Origin: Pseudomonas fluorescens
GTDB lineage: Bacteria; Pseudomonadota; Gammaproteobacteria; Pseudomonadales; Pseudomonadaceae
Assembly: GCF_902497855.1 (NCBI RefSeq)
Contig: NZ_CABVHU010000004.1
Coordinates: 248,001 to 312,000, forward strand
Direction: 5' to 3'
DNA length: 64,000 bases
In this document: one piece after another, positions 31,449 to 40,021 of the stretch
Position numbering within the stretch: the first letter of the stretch is position 1
How the letters are laid out: every line of letters begins with the position of its first letter
The notes under the pieces: model-generated
The model's input: only the letters and a program-made list of their open reading frames with translations
The model's database searches: none
Told to the model about the DNA's origin: nothing
Made by a program: the position numbers and the translations under genes

Positions 31449-31477
31449 ATTGTAAGGAATATTCCTTACTTGGTCAA
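31449..31477 (-). promoter_or_regulatory. prlF-yhaV promoter
   Basis: On the minus strand -35 TTGACC (31472-31477) and -10 TACAAT (31449-31454) are 17 bp apart. This is one of the clearest sigma70 promoters in the window, 28 bp before the prlF ATG. Confidence 0.75.
31452..31469. promoter_or_regulatory. Operator palindrome inside the prlF promoter
   Basis: GTAAGGAATATTCCTTAC is an exact 18-bp palindrome occupying the -35/-10 spacer and the first bases of the -10. A dimer bound here would block RNA polymerase. Binding by PrlF/YhaV is inferred from the position. Confidence 0.75.
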
Positions 31478-31496
31478 TCTGGGTGCCCGACGACGC

Positions 31497-32411
31497 CTAG
31501 AGACTTTCAGGATCCCCGAAAAACATTTGAATCCGCGACCTCAACCACCGCTCCCCCGGATCATTGTCCTGGGACCCGCGCCAGGCCATGTGCAGTTCAA
31601 AACTGCGCACCGGCAATGGCGGCTCTTCAGCCCGCACTCCGCCAGCCGCCGTCAGCGCTTCAGCCGTGTAATCCGGCACGGTCGCGACAATATCGGTGCC
31701 GCTGAGCAGGGTGCTCAGCCCGTTGAACTGCGGTACCGCGAGCACCACATGGCGTTTGCGCCCGAGCTTTTCCAGTTCTTCATCGATAAAGCCGCTCAAG
31801 TCACCGGCGAACGACACCAGCGCATGGGGCCGCGCGCAGAAGTCGTCCAGGCTCAAGGGCCCCGGCACGGTGTCGGCGCGCAGCAGCTTGGGCATGCTGC
31901 GGCGCAGCACTTTGCGCTTGGCGTTTGCCGGCAGGTCCGCGGTGTAGCTGACGCCGATGGAAATCTCGCCTGAGGCCAGCAGGCTCGGCATCAGAATGTA
32001 GTTGGCCCGCCGCACCACCAGTACGATCCCCGGCGATTCGGCGCGCAGGCGCTTGAGCAGCATAGGCAGCAGGGCGAATTCGACATCATCTGACAAACCG
32101 ATGCGAAATACCGCGGTGCTGGTCGCCGGGTCGAATTCCGCCGCACGGCTGACGGCGGTGGAAATCGAATCGAGGGCCGGGGAGAGCAGGGCGAAGATCT
32201 CCACCGCCCGCGCGGAGGGCTCCATGCTGCGCCCGGTGCGCACGAACAATGGATCGTCGAACAGCCCGCGCAGGCGCGAGAGCGCCGCACTGATGGCCGG
32301 CTGGCCGAGGAACAGCTTCTCCGCAGCGCGGGTCACGCTGCGTTCGTGCATCAATGTTTCGAATACGATCAACAGGTTCAGGTCGACACGACGCAGGTCA
32401 TTACGATTCAT
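31497..32411 (-). CDS. mexT: LysR-family regulator MexT
   Basis: A 304-residue LysR protein. The N-terminus MNRNDLRRVDLNLLIVFETL and the central FDPATSTAVFRIGLSDDVEF correspond to MexT of P. aeruginosa, the activator of mexEF-oprN. The winged helix-turn-helix occupies residues about 9-68 and the effector domain about 95-300. The frame is intact, without the small duplication that inactivates mexT in some PAO1 lines. It is divergent from mexS (255 bp). mexE lies on the same strand about 3.6 kb further on, with a TA pair, DUF1059 gene and phaC in between. Confidence 0.88.
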   Translation of the reverse strand: MNRNDLRRVDLNLLIVFETLMHERSVTRAAEKLFLGQPAISAALSRLRGLFDDPLFVRTGRSMEPSARAVEIFALLSPALDSISTAVSRAAEFDPATSTAVFRIGLSDDVEFALLPMLLKRLRAESPGIVLVVRRANYILMPSLLASGEISIGVSYTADLPANAKRKVLRRSMPKLLRADTVPGPLSLDDFCARPHALVSFAGDLSGFIDEELEKLGRKRHVVLAVPQFNGLSTLLSGTDIVATVPDYTAEALTAAGGVRAEEPPLPVRSFELHMAWRGSQDNDPGERWLRSRIQMFFGDPESL

Positions 32412-32666
32412 CTGGAGTCCTGGCAGAGTCTAGGCTTGACGAGAGCGACCATTTAAGAACAATGGCCGGCATGAATCTTACGGGGAAAGGCTGCTACTCT
32501 GCACCGAATAATTCAGTTTCGCTGGAACGGCGGCGGCGACCGTTGATCCAGTCGATGCTGCGGAATCAATGACAGGCATGTCGACTATTAATAGCCACTG
32601 ATGGTCTTGGGTACAAAGCCCGGATAGAGTTCAGGGCATTAGAGGTTTCTTTTGACGAGGTTTGCG

Positions 32667-33689
32667 ATGTCACGCACGATCCGTTTTCACAAGTTTGGTC
32701 CGGCCGAGGTGCTCAAATGCGAAGAGCATGCGGCCGCTCTGCCTGCGCCGGGCGAAGTGCAGGTGCGCGTCGAGGCAATTGGCATCAGCTGGTACGACAT
32801 ACTCTGGCGCCAGAACCTGGCGTCGTCCCATGCTCGCCTGCCTTCAGGGCTTGGCCATGAAATGGCCGGCGTGGTCACGGCGCTCGGCGAGGGTGTCGAT
32901 GACCTGGAAATCGGTGACAAGGTCGCCAGCTTCCCGGCCGAAAGCCCCAACGACTATCCGGTGTACGGCGAACAGATCGTTCTGCCGCGCTCGGCGCTGA
33001 CCCGTTACCCGGACGTCCTCAGTCCGATCGAAGCCAGCGTGCATTACACGCCGCTGTTGATCGCCTATTTCGCCTACACCGATCTGGCACGGGTCAAGCC
33101 CGGGCAATTTGCCCTGGTCACCGACGCCAGCCACTGCGCCGGACCTTCGTTCGTCCAGTTGGGCAAAGCCTTGGGTGTGCGGGTGATTGCCGCGACCAAG
33201 ACCGCGGATGAACGGGAATACCTGTTGTCCCTCGGCGCCGAGAAAGTCATCGTCACCGAAGAACAGGATCTGCTGATGCAAATCAACAAGATCACCGATA
33301 ACCATGGCGTGGCCGTGGTGTTCGATGGACTTGGCGGCCCACAGATGTCGTTGCTTGGCGATGTGCTCGCACCCCGTGGCAGCCTGGTGCTCTACGGCCT
33401 GCAAGGCGGCAACCAGACGCCGTTCCCGGCCTGCGCAGCGTTCCAGAAGAACATTCAGTTCTTTGTGCACTGTATCGGCAACTTCACCGGCAAGCCGGAG
33501 TTGGGCATCATTCAGGACCAGGCAGCGCTGCAACGGGCCTTGCGCGATATCAACCAGCTGACCGCCGACCGTGTGCTGCTGCCGCTCAAGACCCGGGTCT
33601 TCCCGTTTACCGAGTTTGTCGAAGCGCACCGCTACATGGACGAATGCCCTTGTCGCGAACGGGTCGCCCTCCAGATCGAACCTGCGTAA
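32667..33689 (+). CDS. mexS: MexS-like NADPH-dependent oxidoreductase
   Basis: A 340-residue medium-chain dehydrogenase/reductase of the zinc-free quinone oxidoreductase type. GroES-like N-domain (GLGHEMAGVVTALGEGVDDL) and a Rossmann cofactor domain (VTDASHCAGPSFVQLGKALG; VVFDGLGGPQMSLLGDVL). GACGAGG precedes the ATG at 32667. Its place beside a divergent mexT is that of mexS, whose loss in P. aeruginosa switches on mexEF-oprN. It probably detoxifies reactive electrophiles, keeping MexT quiet. Confidence 0.88.
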   Translation: MSRTIRFHKFGPAEVLKCEEHAAALPAPGEVQVRVEAIGISWYDILWRQNLASSHARLPSGLGHEMAGVVTALGEGVDDLEIGDKVASFPAESPNDYPVYGEQIVLPRSALTRYPDVLSPIEASVHYTPLLIAYFAYTDLARVKPGQFALVTDASHCAGPSFVQLGKALGVRVIAATKTADEREYLLSLGAEKVIVTEEQDLLMQINKITDNHGVAVVFDGLGGPQMSLLGDVLAPRGSLVLYGLQGGNQTPFPACAAFQKNIQFFVHCIGNFTGKPELGIIQDQAALQRALRDINQLTADRVLLPLKTRVFPFTEFVEAHRYMDECPCRERVALQIEPA

Positions 33690-33700
33690 CCCCCCTGCAA

Positions 33701-33735
33701 GAGTCCGTGCCCGCACGGACTCGCTCGTTTCTGCC
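33701..33735 (+). terminator. Hairpin after mexS
   Basis: GAGTCCGTGC-CC-GCACGGACTC forms an almost complete inverted repeat 12 bp after the stop, followed by a modest T-containing tail (GCTCGTTTCTGCC). Confidence 0.65.
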
Positions 33736-33880
33736 TCCCGCCCCTGAAAATGAGACCTCCCATTGCCCTGTCGGTGGGTCAGTTCAGCAACTGAGCTGGT
33801 TTTTGCTCTCAATCTGTATCTTCTAATCAGCTTATAAGCCCTGATAATTGAATGATTACTTTCATCTCAAGGAATGAGTC

Positions 33881-34129
33881 ATGGCCGGTTTTCAGGCTGA
33901 TACTTATCAATACGCCTCATTGATGTATGTTCGAGCAATAACGGCTCGTAAAGCAGTTGCCAAAAAAACATGGGTAACTTCCTTCTTTATTTCTTGTACT
34001 AAATGTCTGTGGGACGCTGTCGGACATTTCCTAGGACGTCCAGCGGTGCCGCATGGCACCGTATCTATCGGGCTTCGCGGCAGTCTGTCCTTGCTCAACG
34101 CTCGGGCAGTCGTCACCCATTCCAGATAA
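33881..34129 (+). CDS. Orphan small ORF in an AT-rich patch
   Basis: An 82-codon frame from an ATG with AAGGA about 8 bases upstream. The product (MAGFQADTYQYASLMYVRAI...) has no signal peptide, clear domain or relative that I recognise. The region 33780-34170 is much richer in A/T than its neighbours. A short inverted repeat AAATGTC...GACATTT lies near 34003-34031 inside the frame. It may be a real gene of foreign origin, a remnant, or a non-coding transcript. Confidence 0.3.
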   Translation: MAGFQADTYQYASLMYVRAITARKAVAKKTWVTSFFISCTKCLWDAVGHFLGRPAVPHGTVSIGLRGSLSLLNARAVVTHSR

Positions 34130-34251
34130 TTGCCAAAAATTTAAGTGTTAGCATTTTGCAATAAAGCCCGGCACGTCAGGCACGGGCTGGCGATCCATTG
34201 CACGGTGCCTATGTTTGTTTGTGCACTGTCGAACTTACGCGTACCAGGTAA

Positions 34252-35712
34252 ATGAAGATGACCAATATCCATGATCAAGCGATGACCTATGTCTATCAAC
34301 AAGTACTGCAACGATTGCTGAGTTACTTCTCTCGCGCCGAACGCACCGCATTGCAGCTGTTGATTCAGCGCCTGGTGGTGGCTGCGGGGGGGATGGAGCG
34401 TATTGGCGATTACAAGGTGCTGGCGATCCAGTCCGGATCACGGGACAGTTGCTACACCCTGGCGCTGCTGCGTGCGGCGCAACTGAGTATCGCCGGCCGC
34501 GCGCCCGCGACGTTCCAGTTGCGTGTCGCCACCCTGCGCCTGAACGGCGACAGCACCACGGCCCTGGAAAACATCCACCGCAGCCACAGTGCATTGTTCC
34601 TCTATGACGATCCGCGGGTCGAAGTCCTGATGGTCGATCATCGGGAGGTCCTGCCGTTCAATCACCTGGCGCCGGTCTCCGAAGCCGGCCGGGAATTCAA
34701 TCGGCTCAACCTGCTGATGGTCGGGCATCGTCGAAGCTGGGACGGGCCGCTTGATCTGTGGGACGACGGGTACCTGGCCACCGGCGAGTTCCATGGGCAA
34801 ATCGCCCGCTGGGACCGCGGCGTCGATGCACTGCTCAGCAGCGACAGCCCTCGCCAGCAAAAGCGCTTTATCGAGGGGTTGCGGCGTGCGGCGGCGAAGG
34901 CCGGGCTCCGGCCCTCGAATCACCACGAGCCCGGCTACGAAGGGCTGTTCACGCTGCTCGATGAACTGGGCAGCGACAGCTATCGCGTGTTGCACCCCGA
35001 GGACGATCGGGCTGCATGGCGTCCCGCCGAGCAATTTGAAGCCTGCCGTCGCACGACCTATATCGACATTCACGACCTCTTGGTCAGCAATCTGGAGGAG
35101 CGTTGGCCGCTGTTGACCGAGTTTCTCGGATTTCAACCGGACGAGCTGTCGGCCCAGCTGCGCGACAACGATTACGCCAGCCTGTCTGTCTGCGCGCACC
35201 TGCAGGGGTTGCAAGCGTGTTTCGTGCACGCTCGCAGCTACGAGTCGGGCGTTGCCGACTACCTGCGACGCGCCTTGGTGATGATGCGCCGCAAGCAACT
35301 TCCCCAGCGATTGGGCGAGCAGGCGGTGGCGGCGTTTGGCAACCCGGCGACCTCGGCCGAGCAGCGCGCACGGGCAGCGGCCGAGGCACAGAAAAATCTT
35401 GGTTTGAGCGAGGCGCAACTGGTGTGTCTGTTGTTCGCACCTTTCAGCGACAACGGAGCGGCCCTTGAGCGCTTTCTGCGCCAGTGCCACCCCGGCATGC
35501 TCGTGGCGCTGCCTGACTTGCACCGGGCCATGCAGGGCAATCCGGTGCCGGAGCAAATCGCGCAATGGATGGTCGACGTCAGCGGGCTGCCGGTCAGTCT
35601 GATCGGCACGCTTTATCGCCTGGGTCCGATACCTGCCCCGGCGTTGCCCATGCAGGCCACCCTGTATGACGATAACTGCGCCGTGGGGGGCGAATGGTCG
35701 GCGGGACAGTGA
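34252..35712 (+). CDS. Conserved-looking protein of unknown function
   Basis: A 486-residue GC-rich coding frame with normal Pseudomonas codon use. I do not recognise a family. Visible traits: a hydrophilic, probably cytoplasmic protein; a pattern near residues 45-115 like a small alpha/beta core (GDYKVLAIQSGSRDSCYTLA; RVEVLMVDHREVLPFNH); and a mostly helical C-terminal half. The end overlaps the next gene, a MocR-like regulator, by 19 bases, so the two form a translationally coupled pair, and the product's role is probably tied to that regulator. The ATG at 34258 is an alternative start. Confidence 0.7.
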   Translation: MKMTNIHDQAMTYVYQQVLQRLLSYFSRAERTALQLLIQRLVVAAGGMERIGDYKVLAIQSGSRDSCYTLALLRAAQLSIAGRAPATFQLRVATLRLNGDSTTALENIHRSHSALFLYDDPRVEVLMVDHREVLPFNHLAPVSEAGREFNRLNLLMVGHRRSWDGPLDLWDDGYLATGEFHGQIARWDRGVDALLSSDSPRQQKRFIEGLRRAAAKAGLRPSNHHEPGYEGLFTLLDELGSDSYRVLHPEDDRAAWRPAEQFEACRRTTYIDIHDLLVSNLEERWPLLTEFLGFQPDELSAQLRDNDYASLSVCAHLQGLQACFVHARSYESGVADYLRRALVMMRRKQLPQRLGEQAVAAFGNPATSAEQRARAAAEAQKNLGLSEAQLVCLLFAPFSDNGAALERFLRQCHPGMLVALPDLHRAMQGNPVPEQIAQWMVDVSGLPVSLIGTLYRLGPIPAPALPMQATLYDDNCAVGGEWSAGQ

Positions 35713-37109
35713 AAGGGCCAAGAGAAACCGACTTCGCCTATCAGGCGGTGTACCGTTACCTGACCAACCTGATCGAGGAACCGGCCAGCGACACACGCGT
35801 GCGCCTGCCATCGTTGCGCCAGTTGGCGGACCGCCTGAGTGTGTCGATCTCGACGATTCAGTACGCTTACTCGCTGCTGGAGAAGGAAGGGCGCGTGTAT
35901 TCGGTCGCCAAGTCCGGTTATTACGCGTTGCCCGTGTCCTGCGTCATCGTGCCCGGCAGTGGTCATGACCTGCTCGAAACGGTTTATGTCAATGCCAGAC
36001 GTCCCGGCATGCTGGTCTTGAGCGCCGATGAGCCGGCGTTGTTGCAACCCCTGGACCGGCCGTTGCTGCTGCTGGAAAGGGAATTGCTGCGCCAGTATCC
36101 GCGCCAGCCGCAATCGTCTTCGCAGCCGTGCGGTGAGCTGGAACTGCGTGCGGCGCTGGCAGCGCGCTATACCTCGTCGCCCCTGCGCTGTTGGCACGCC
36201 GATGACGTGTACATCGGCGCAGACCTGCGTGGCGTGCTGGAAATACTGATCGCCGTGCTGCGCCTCAAGGACGCCGCGGTGGTCGTCGAGTCGCCCTGCG
36301 ACTGGGTGATTCTGCGCCTGCTGCAGGCCGCGGAGGTGGAAGTGATCGAGCTGCCGCTGCAAACCTGCGGCGGTCTGGACGTCGAGCGGCTCAAGGGGTT
36401 GCTGGAGACCAGGCCGGTGCGCCTGGTGATGCTTTCATCGGCAATGAACATGCCGCGTGGCAGCCTGGCGCCCGACGACAACCGGCACATCATCGCGCAG
36501 CTGCTGGCGCAGCATGGGACTTGGGTCCTGGAAAACGACTGCTACGGTGAACTCGGATTCGAACCGGGCGGCCTGCGGTTTCGCGATCTGCTGGACCCTG
36601 ACCGGCTGCTCGTGTTTTCCACGTTCGAAAAGATCATCGGGCCCGAGGCACCCTATGGCTATCTGCTTTCGCGGCATCTGAGGGTTGAACTGCAACGGCA
36701 GTTTTTGCTGCGCTCGTTTCGCCTGTCACCGATCCGTCAGAAAGCCATCGCCCGCTTGTACGGCAATGGCCGTATCGACCACCATCTGCAGGTGTTGCGT
36801 CGGTTGCTCAAGGATCGCAAAGTGCAGATGACCCAACTGCTGCAGGAGCGCCTGGGCGATGCCTTGCAGTTCGTCGATCCCCATGGCGGTGCGACAATCT
36901 GGGCTCGCTCGCTGCGCCAGGTCGATGTGCATCGAGTGTTTCAGCGCCTGCTCAAGCACCAGGTGGTGATCGCGCCGGGAGAACTGTTCAGTCTGCAAGG
37001 GCTGCACTCGCAACATCTGCGCCTGAGCCATACGTTCGGCGGTGACCATGATCTGGCCGCTGTACTGGGTGTGCTGGGGGATGCATTGCGTCTGGAATCG
37101 ATCGACTGA
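35694..37109 (+). CDS. MocR-type regulator (GntR winged helix fused to aminotransferase fold)
   Basis: A 471-residue protein. Residues about 12-80 form the GntR helix-turn-helix (RLPSLRQLADRLSVSISTIQ); from about 110 on there is a fold-type I aminotransferase domain. The PLP loop reads FSTFEKIIGPEAPYGYLLS and keeps the Lys; NDCYGEL holds the ring-stacking/Asp region. MocR proteins sense amines or PLP and usually regulate a divergent or adjacent gene. Here the only tight neighbour is the unknown gene that overlaps it upstream. GGGGGCGA precedes the ATG. Confidence 0.88.
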   Translation: MVGGTVKGPRETDFAYQAVYRYLTNLIEEPASDTRVRLPSLRQLADRLSVSISTIQYAYSLLEKEGRVYSVAKSGYYALPVSCVIVPGSGHDLLETVYVNARRPGMLVLSADEPALLQPLDRPLLLLERELLRQYPRQPQSSSQPCGELELRAALAARYTSSPLRCWHADDVYIGADLRGVLEILIAVLRLKDAAVVVESPCDWVILRLLQAAEVEVIELPLQTCGGLDVERLKGLLETRPVRLVMLSSAMNMPRGSLAPDDNRHIIAQLLAQHGTWVLENDCYGELGFEPGGLRFRDLLDPDRLLVFSTFEKIIGPEAPYGYLLSRHLRVELQRQFLLRSFRLSPIRQKAIARLYGNGRIDHHLQVLRRLLKDRKVQMTQLLQERLGDALQFVDPHGGATIWARSLRQVDVHRVFQRLLKHQVVIAPGELFSLQGLHSQHLRLSHTFGGDHDLAAVLGVLGDALRLESID

Positions 37110-37231
37110 TCCGTTTCGCGAAGCCGTCGCGTGTATGGCGTCGCTTCCGGGATCGATAATATCGCGCTGCGGTCAAACTGCCAGTAAACTGCGTCCCTAT
37201 TCCTGACCCACTCTATTCCCGAGGTTTTGCA

Positions 37232-38878
37232 ATGACACTCAGTCCTTTTGCGGGCAAACCGGCACCGGCAGAACTGTTGGTCGACATCCCGCGACTGGTG
37301 ACGGCCTATTATACTGGCCAGCCTGATGCCGCCATCTCCACCCAGCGCGTAGCCTTCGGCACGTCCGGGCACCGAGGCAGCTCGTTCGACTTGAGTTTCA
37401 ACGAATGGCACGTACTGGCGATCAGCCAGGCGATCTGCCTGTACCGCGAAGCCCAGGGCATCGATGGCCCGCTGTTCGTCGGCATCGACACCCACGCGCT
37501 GTCCACCCCGGCGGGTGCCAGCGCCCTCGAAGTGCTGGCCGCCAACGGCGTGACGGTAATGATCGCCGAAGGTGACGAATACACCCCTACGCCGGCCATT
37601 TCCCATGCCATCCTCTGCTACAACCGCGGGCGTACGTCGGGCCTGGCGGACGGTATCGTGATCACTCCGTCCCACAACCCGCCGCAAAGCGGTGGCTATA
37701 AATACAATCCTACAAACGGTGGCCCGGCCGATACCCACATCACCAAGTGGATCGAAGCCAAGGCCAACGAACTGCTGGGCAACAAGCTGGCCGGCGTCAA
37801 GCGCATCAGTTACGAGCAGGCGCTGAAGGCTGGCACCACCCATCGTCACGATTACCTCAACACGTATGTCGCCGACCTGATCAACGTGATCGACTTCGAT
37901 GCCATTCGCGATGCCGGCTTGCATTTGGGCGTCGATCCGCTGGGCGGAGCAGGGGTGCGCTACTGGTCGGCGATTGCCGAGCATTACCGTCTGGATCTGG
38001 AAGTGGTCAACAAAGAGGTGGATTCCACGTTCCGCTTCATGACCGTGGACTGGGACGGGCAGATCCGCATGGACCCCTCGTCCCCCTATGCGATGCAAGG
38101 TCTGATCGGCCTGAAAGAACGCTTCGACGTGGCATTTGCCTGTGACCCGGATCACGATCGCCATGGCATCGTCACCCCGTCCGGTGGCCTGCTGGCACCG
38201 AACAATTACCTGGCGGTGACCATCGATTACCTGTTCCAGAACCGACCGCTATGGCGCGCCGATGCCGCCGTGGGTAAAACCGTGGTCAGCAGCGGCTTGA
38301 TCGATCGCGTCGCCAAGCGTCTGGGGCGGCGGCTGTACGAAGTACCGGTCGGCTTCAAGTGGTTCGCTGACGGGCTGTTCGACGGCTCTCTGGGCTTTGG
38401 TGGCGAAGAAAGCGCCGGCGCTTCGTTCCTGCGCAAGGATGGCAGCGTCTGGTGCACCGACAAGGACGGCTTGATCCCGGCCTTGCTGGCAGCGGAAATG
38501 ACCGCCCGCACCGGCCGCGACCCAAGCCAGGCCTATCGCGCCCTGACGGATGAACTGGGCGAACCGTTCTCGGTGCGGGTCGACGCCAAGGCCAATCCGG
38601 AGCAGAAAGCCTTGCTGAGCAAGCTGTCGCCGGATCAGGTCACCTCGACCCAACTGGCGGGCGAAGCCATTCAGAGCATTCTTAGCCATGCGCCAGGTAA
38701 CGACCAGGCCATCGGCGGTTTGAAAGTCATGACCGAAAATGGCTGGTTCGCGGCGCGGCCGTCGGGTACGGAAGACATCTACAAGATCTACGCCGAGAGC
38801 TTTGTCAGCGACGAGCACCTCAAGCAGTTGGTGGCCGAGGCTCAAACCCTCGTGGATGGCGCTATCTCCGCGAAGTGA
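37232..38878 (+). CDS. pgm: Phosphoglucomutase (alpha-D-glucose-specific)
   Basis: A 548-residue cytoplasmic enzyme interconverting glucose 1-phosphate and glucose 6-phosphate, feeding glycogen, trehalose and surface-sugar synthesis. Phosphoserine loop [11 protein letters not shown], metal-binding loop DPDHDRHG, sugar-binding loop [10 protein letters not shown] and C-terminal phosphate loop [14 protein letters not shown] are all present. Length matches the E. coli Pgm family (about 546). A single transcription unit with a strong terminator 160 bp downstream. Confidence 0.96.
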   Translation: MTLSPFAGKPAPAELLVDIPRLVTAYYTGQPDAAISTQRVAFGTSGHRGSSFDLSFNEWHVLAISQAICLYREAQGIDGPLFVGIDTHALSTPAGASALEVLAANGVTVMIAEGDEYTPTPAISHAILCYNRGRTSGLADGIVITPSHNPPQSGGYKYNPTNGGPADTHITKWIEAKANELLGNKLAGVKRISYEQALKAGTTHRHDYLNTYVADLINVIDFDAIRDAGLHLGVDPLGGAGVRYWSAIAEHYRLDLEVVNKEVDSTFRFMTVDWDGQIRMDPSSPYAMQGLIGLKERFDVAFACDPDHDRHGIVTPSGGLLAPNNYLAVTIDYLFQNRPLWRADAAVGKTVVSSGLIDRVAKRLGRRLYEVPVGFKWFADGLFDGSLGFGGEESAGASFLRKDGSVWCTDKDGLIPALLAAEMTARTGRDPSQAYRALTDELGEPFSVRVDAKANPEQKALLSKLSPDQVTSTQLAGEAIQSILSHAPGNDQAIGGLKVMTENGWFAARPSGTEDIYKIYAESFVSDEHLKQLVAEAQTLVDGAISAK

Positions 38879-38890
38879 CTGAGTACGCCA

Positions 38891-38956
38891 TCGCGGGCAA
38901 GCCCGTTCCCACAGGATTGTGCACCCCCCTGTAGGAGCTGGCTTGCCAGCGAAGAC
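38891..38956. repeat. Two REP units downstream of pgm
   Basis: TCGCGGGCAAGCCCGTTCCC and TGTAGGAGCTGGCTTGCCAG in opposite orientation, belonging to two different REP subtypes. Confidence 0.8.
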
Positions 38957-39034
38957 GTCGGTACAGTCACCACCGTTTATTCGGCTGTCCCATCCTGAAA
39001 CAGGTGTAAACCTTATTCAGGACGGGACAGGCTA

Positions 39035-39072
39035 AACAAAAAGGGCGACCCATTACGGTCGCCCTTTTTGTT
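39035..39072. terminator. Bidirectional Rho-independent terminator between pgm and pirin
   Basis: A perfect 16-bp stem, AACAAAAAGGGCGACC / GGTCGCCCTTTTTGTT, with the loop CATTAC. T-runs follow the GC core on both strands, so it can end both convergent transcripts. Confidence 0.95.
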
Positions 39073-39088
39073 CCCTGCATTCACAGGA

Positions 39089-39784
39089 TCAAGCCAGATC
39101 CACCAGCACGATCTCACTGTCTTCAATCGCCGTCACCCGCAACACCTGCTCATCGACAATCGCCACCCCGTCTCGAGCTTGTGCACGCAAGCCATTGACT
39201 TCAATGACACCGGTCGCCGGTACCAGGTAGGCGCGACGGCCGTTGTCCAGATGATACTCGGCGGATTCGCCGGCCTTCAGGTTAGCGGCCACCAGTCGCG
39301 CATCGGCACGAATCCGCAGGCTCTGATCGTCGCCGGACTTGCCGCTGGCCAGGGTCACGAAACCTTCGCGCTGGCCCTTGGGAAAAGGCTTGGCGCCCCA
39401 GGACGGTGCCAGACCGGATTCGTTGGGGATGATCCAGATCTGGAAGATCCTGGTCGCGGTGGCTTCCAGGTTGTACTCGCTGTGGGCGATACCGGTACCG
39501 GCGCTCATGACCTGAACGTCACCTGCTTCGGTACGCCCCTTGTTGCCCAGATTGTCTTCGTGAGTAATCGCGCCTTCCCGGACATAGGTGATGATTTCCA
39601 TGTCCCGGTGCGGGTGTTTCGGGAAACCGGTACCGGGGGCGATCACATCGTCGTTCCATACCCGCAGGTTGCCCCAGTTCATGCGTTTTGGATCGTGGTA
39701 CTCGGCGAACGAAAAGTGGTGGTGGGCATCCAGCCAGCCGTGGTGGGCGCCGCCCAGGGAGTTGAAGGGTCTGAGTTCAAGCAT
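39089..39784 (-). CDS. Pirin-family bicupin protein
   Basis: A 231-residue protein of the YhaK/YhhW pirin group. The N-terminal cupin holds the metal ligands in FPKHPHRDMEIITY and MSAGTGIAHSEYN. The C-terminal cupin is shorter and lacks an obvious metal site. Relatives act as quercetinases or redox-sensitive regulators; the substrate here cannot be read. It ends at the shared terminator at 39035-39072. Confidence 0.9.
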   Translation of the reverse strand: MLELRPFNSLGGAHHGWLDAHHHFSFAEYHDPKRMNWGNLRVWNDDVIAPGTGFPKHPHRDMEIITYVREGAITHEDNLGNKGRTEAGDVQVMSAGTGIAHSEYNLEATATRIFQIWIIPNESGLAPSWGAKPFPKGQREGFVTLASGKSGDDQSLRIRADARLVAANLKAGESAEYHLDNGRRAYLVPATGVIEVNGLRAQARDGVAIVDEQVLRVTAIEDSEIVLVDLA

Positions 39785-40021
39785 GATCGTCTCCGCAAAA
39801 GGTGGTTGATGGCGAGCATCATCTGCCAGGTACTGATCGATAAAAAGCGTAAAAAATGCCTGAATACAATCGAATTAGCCGATGATTTAGCCGCTCGACC
39901 CGTTCTTGTCCAGCCTTCACTTTCGCGCATAAGCCAATGACCTGTAAGCATTTCACTAGAACTCAATGGCAAATGCAGACACCATAGCCCTCAACAGCCT
40001 CACACCCTGGAGTCAGTCCGC

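Noticed and set aside
32551..32585. Possible MexT boxes (GTCGAT, GTCGAC) between mexT and mexS
   Set aside because: The flanking ATCA and ACYAT parts of the published consensus do not align, so I did not call an operator.
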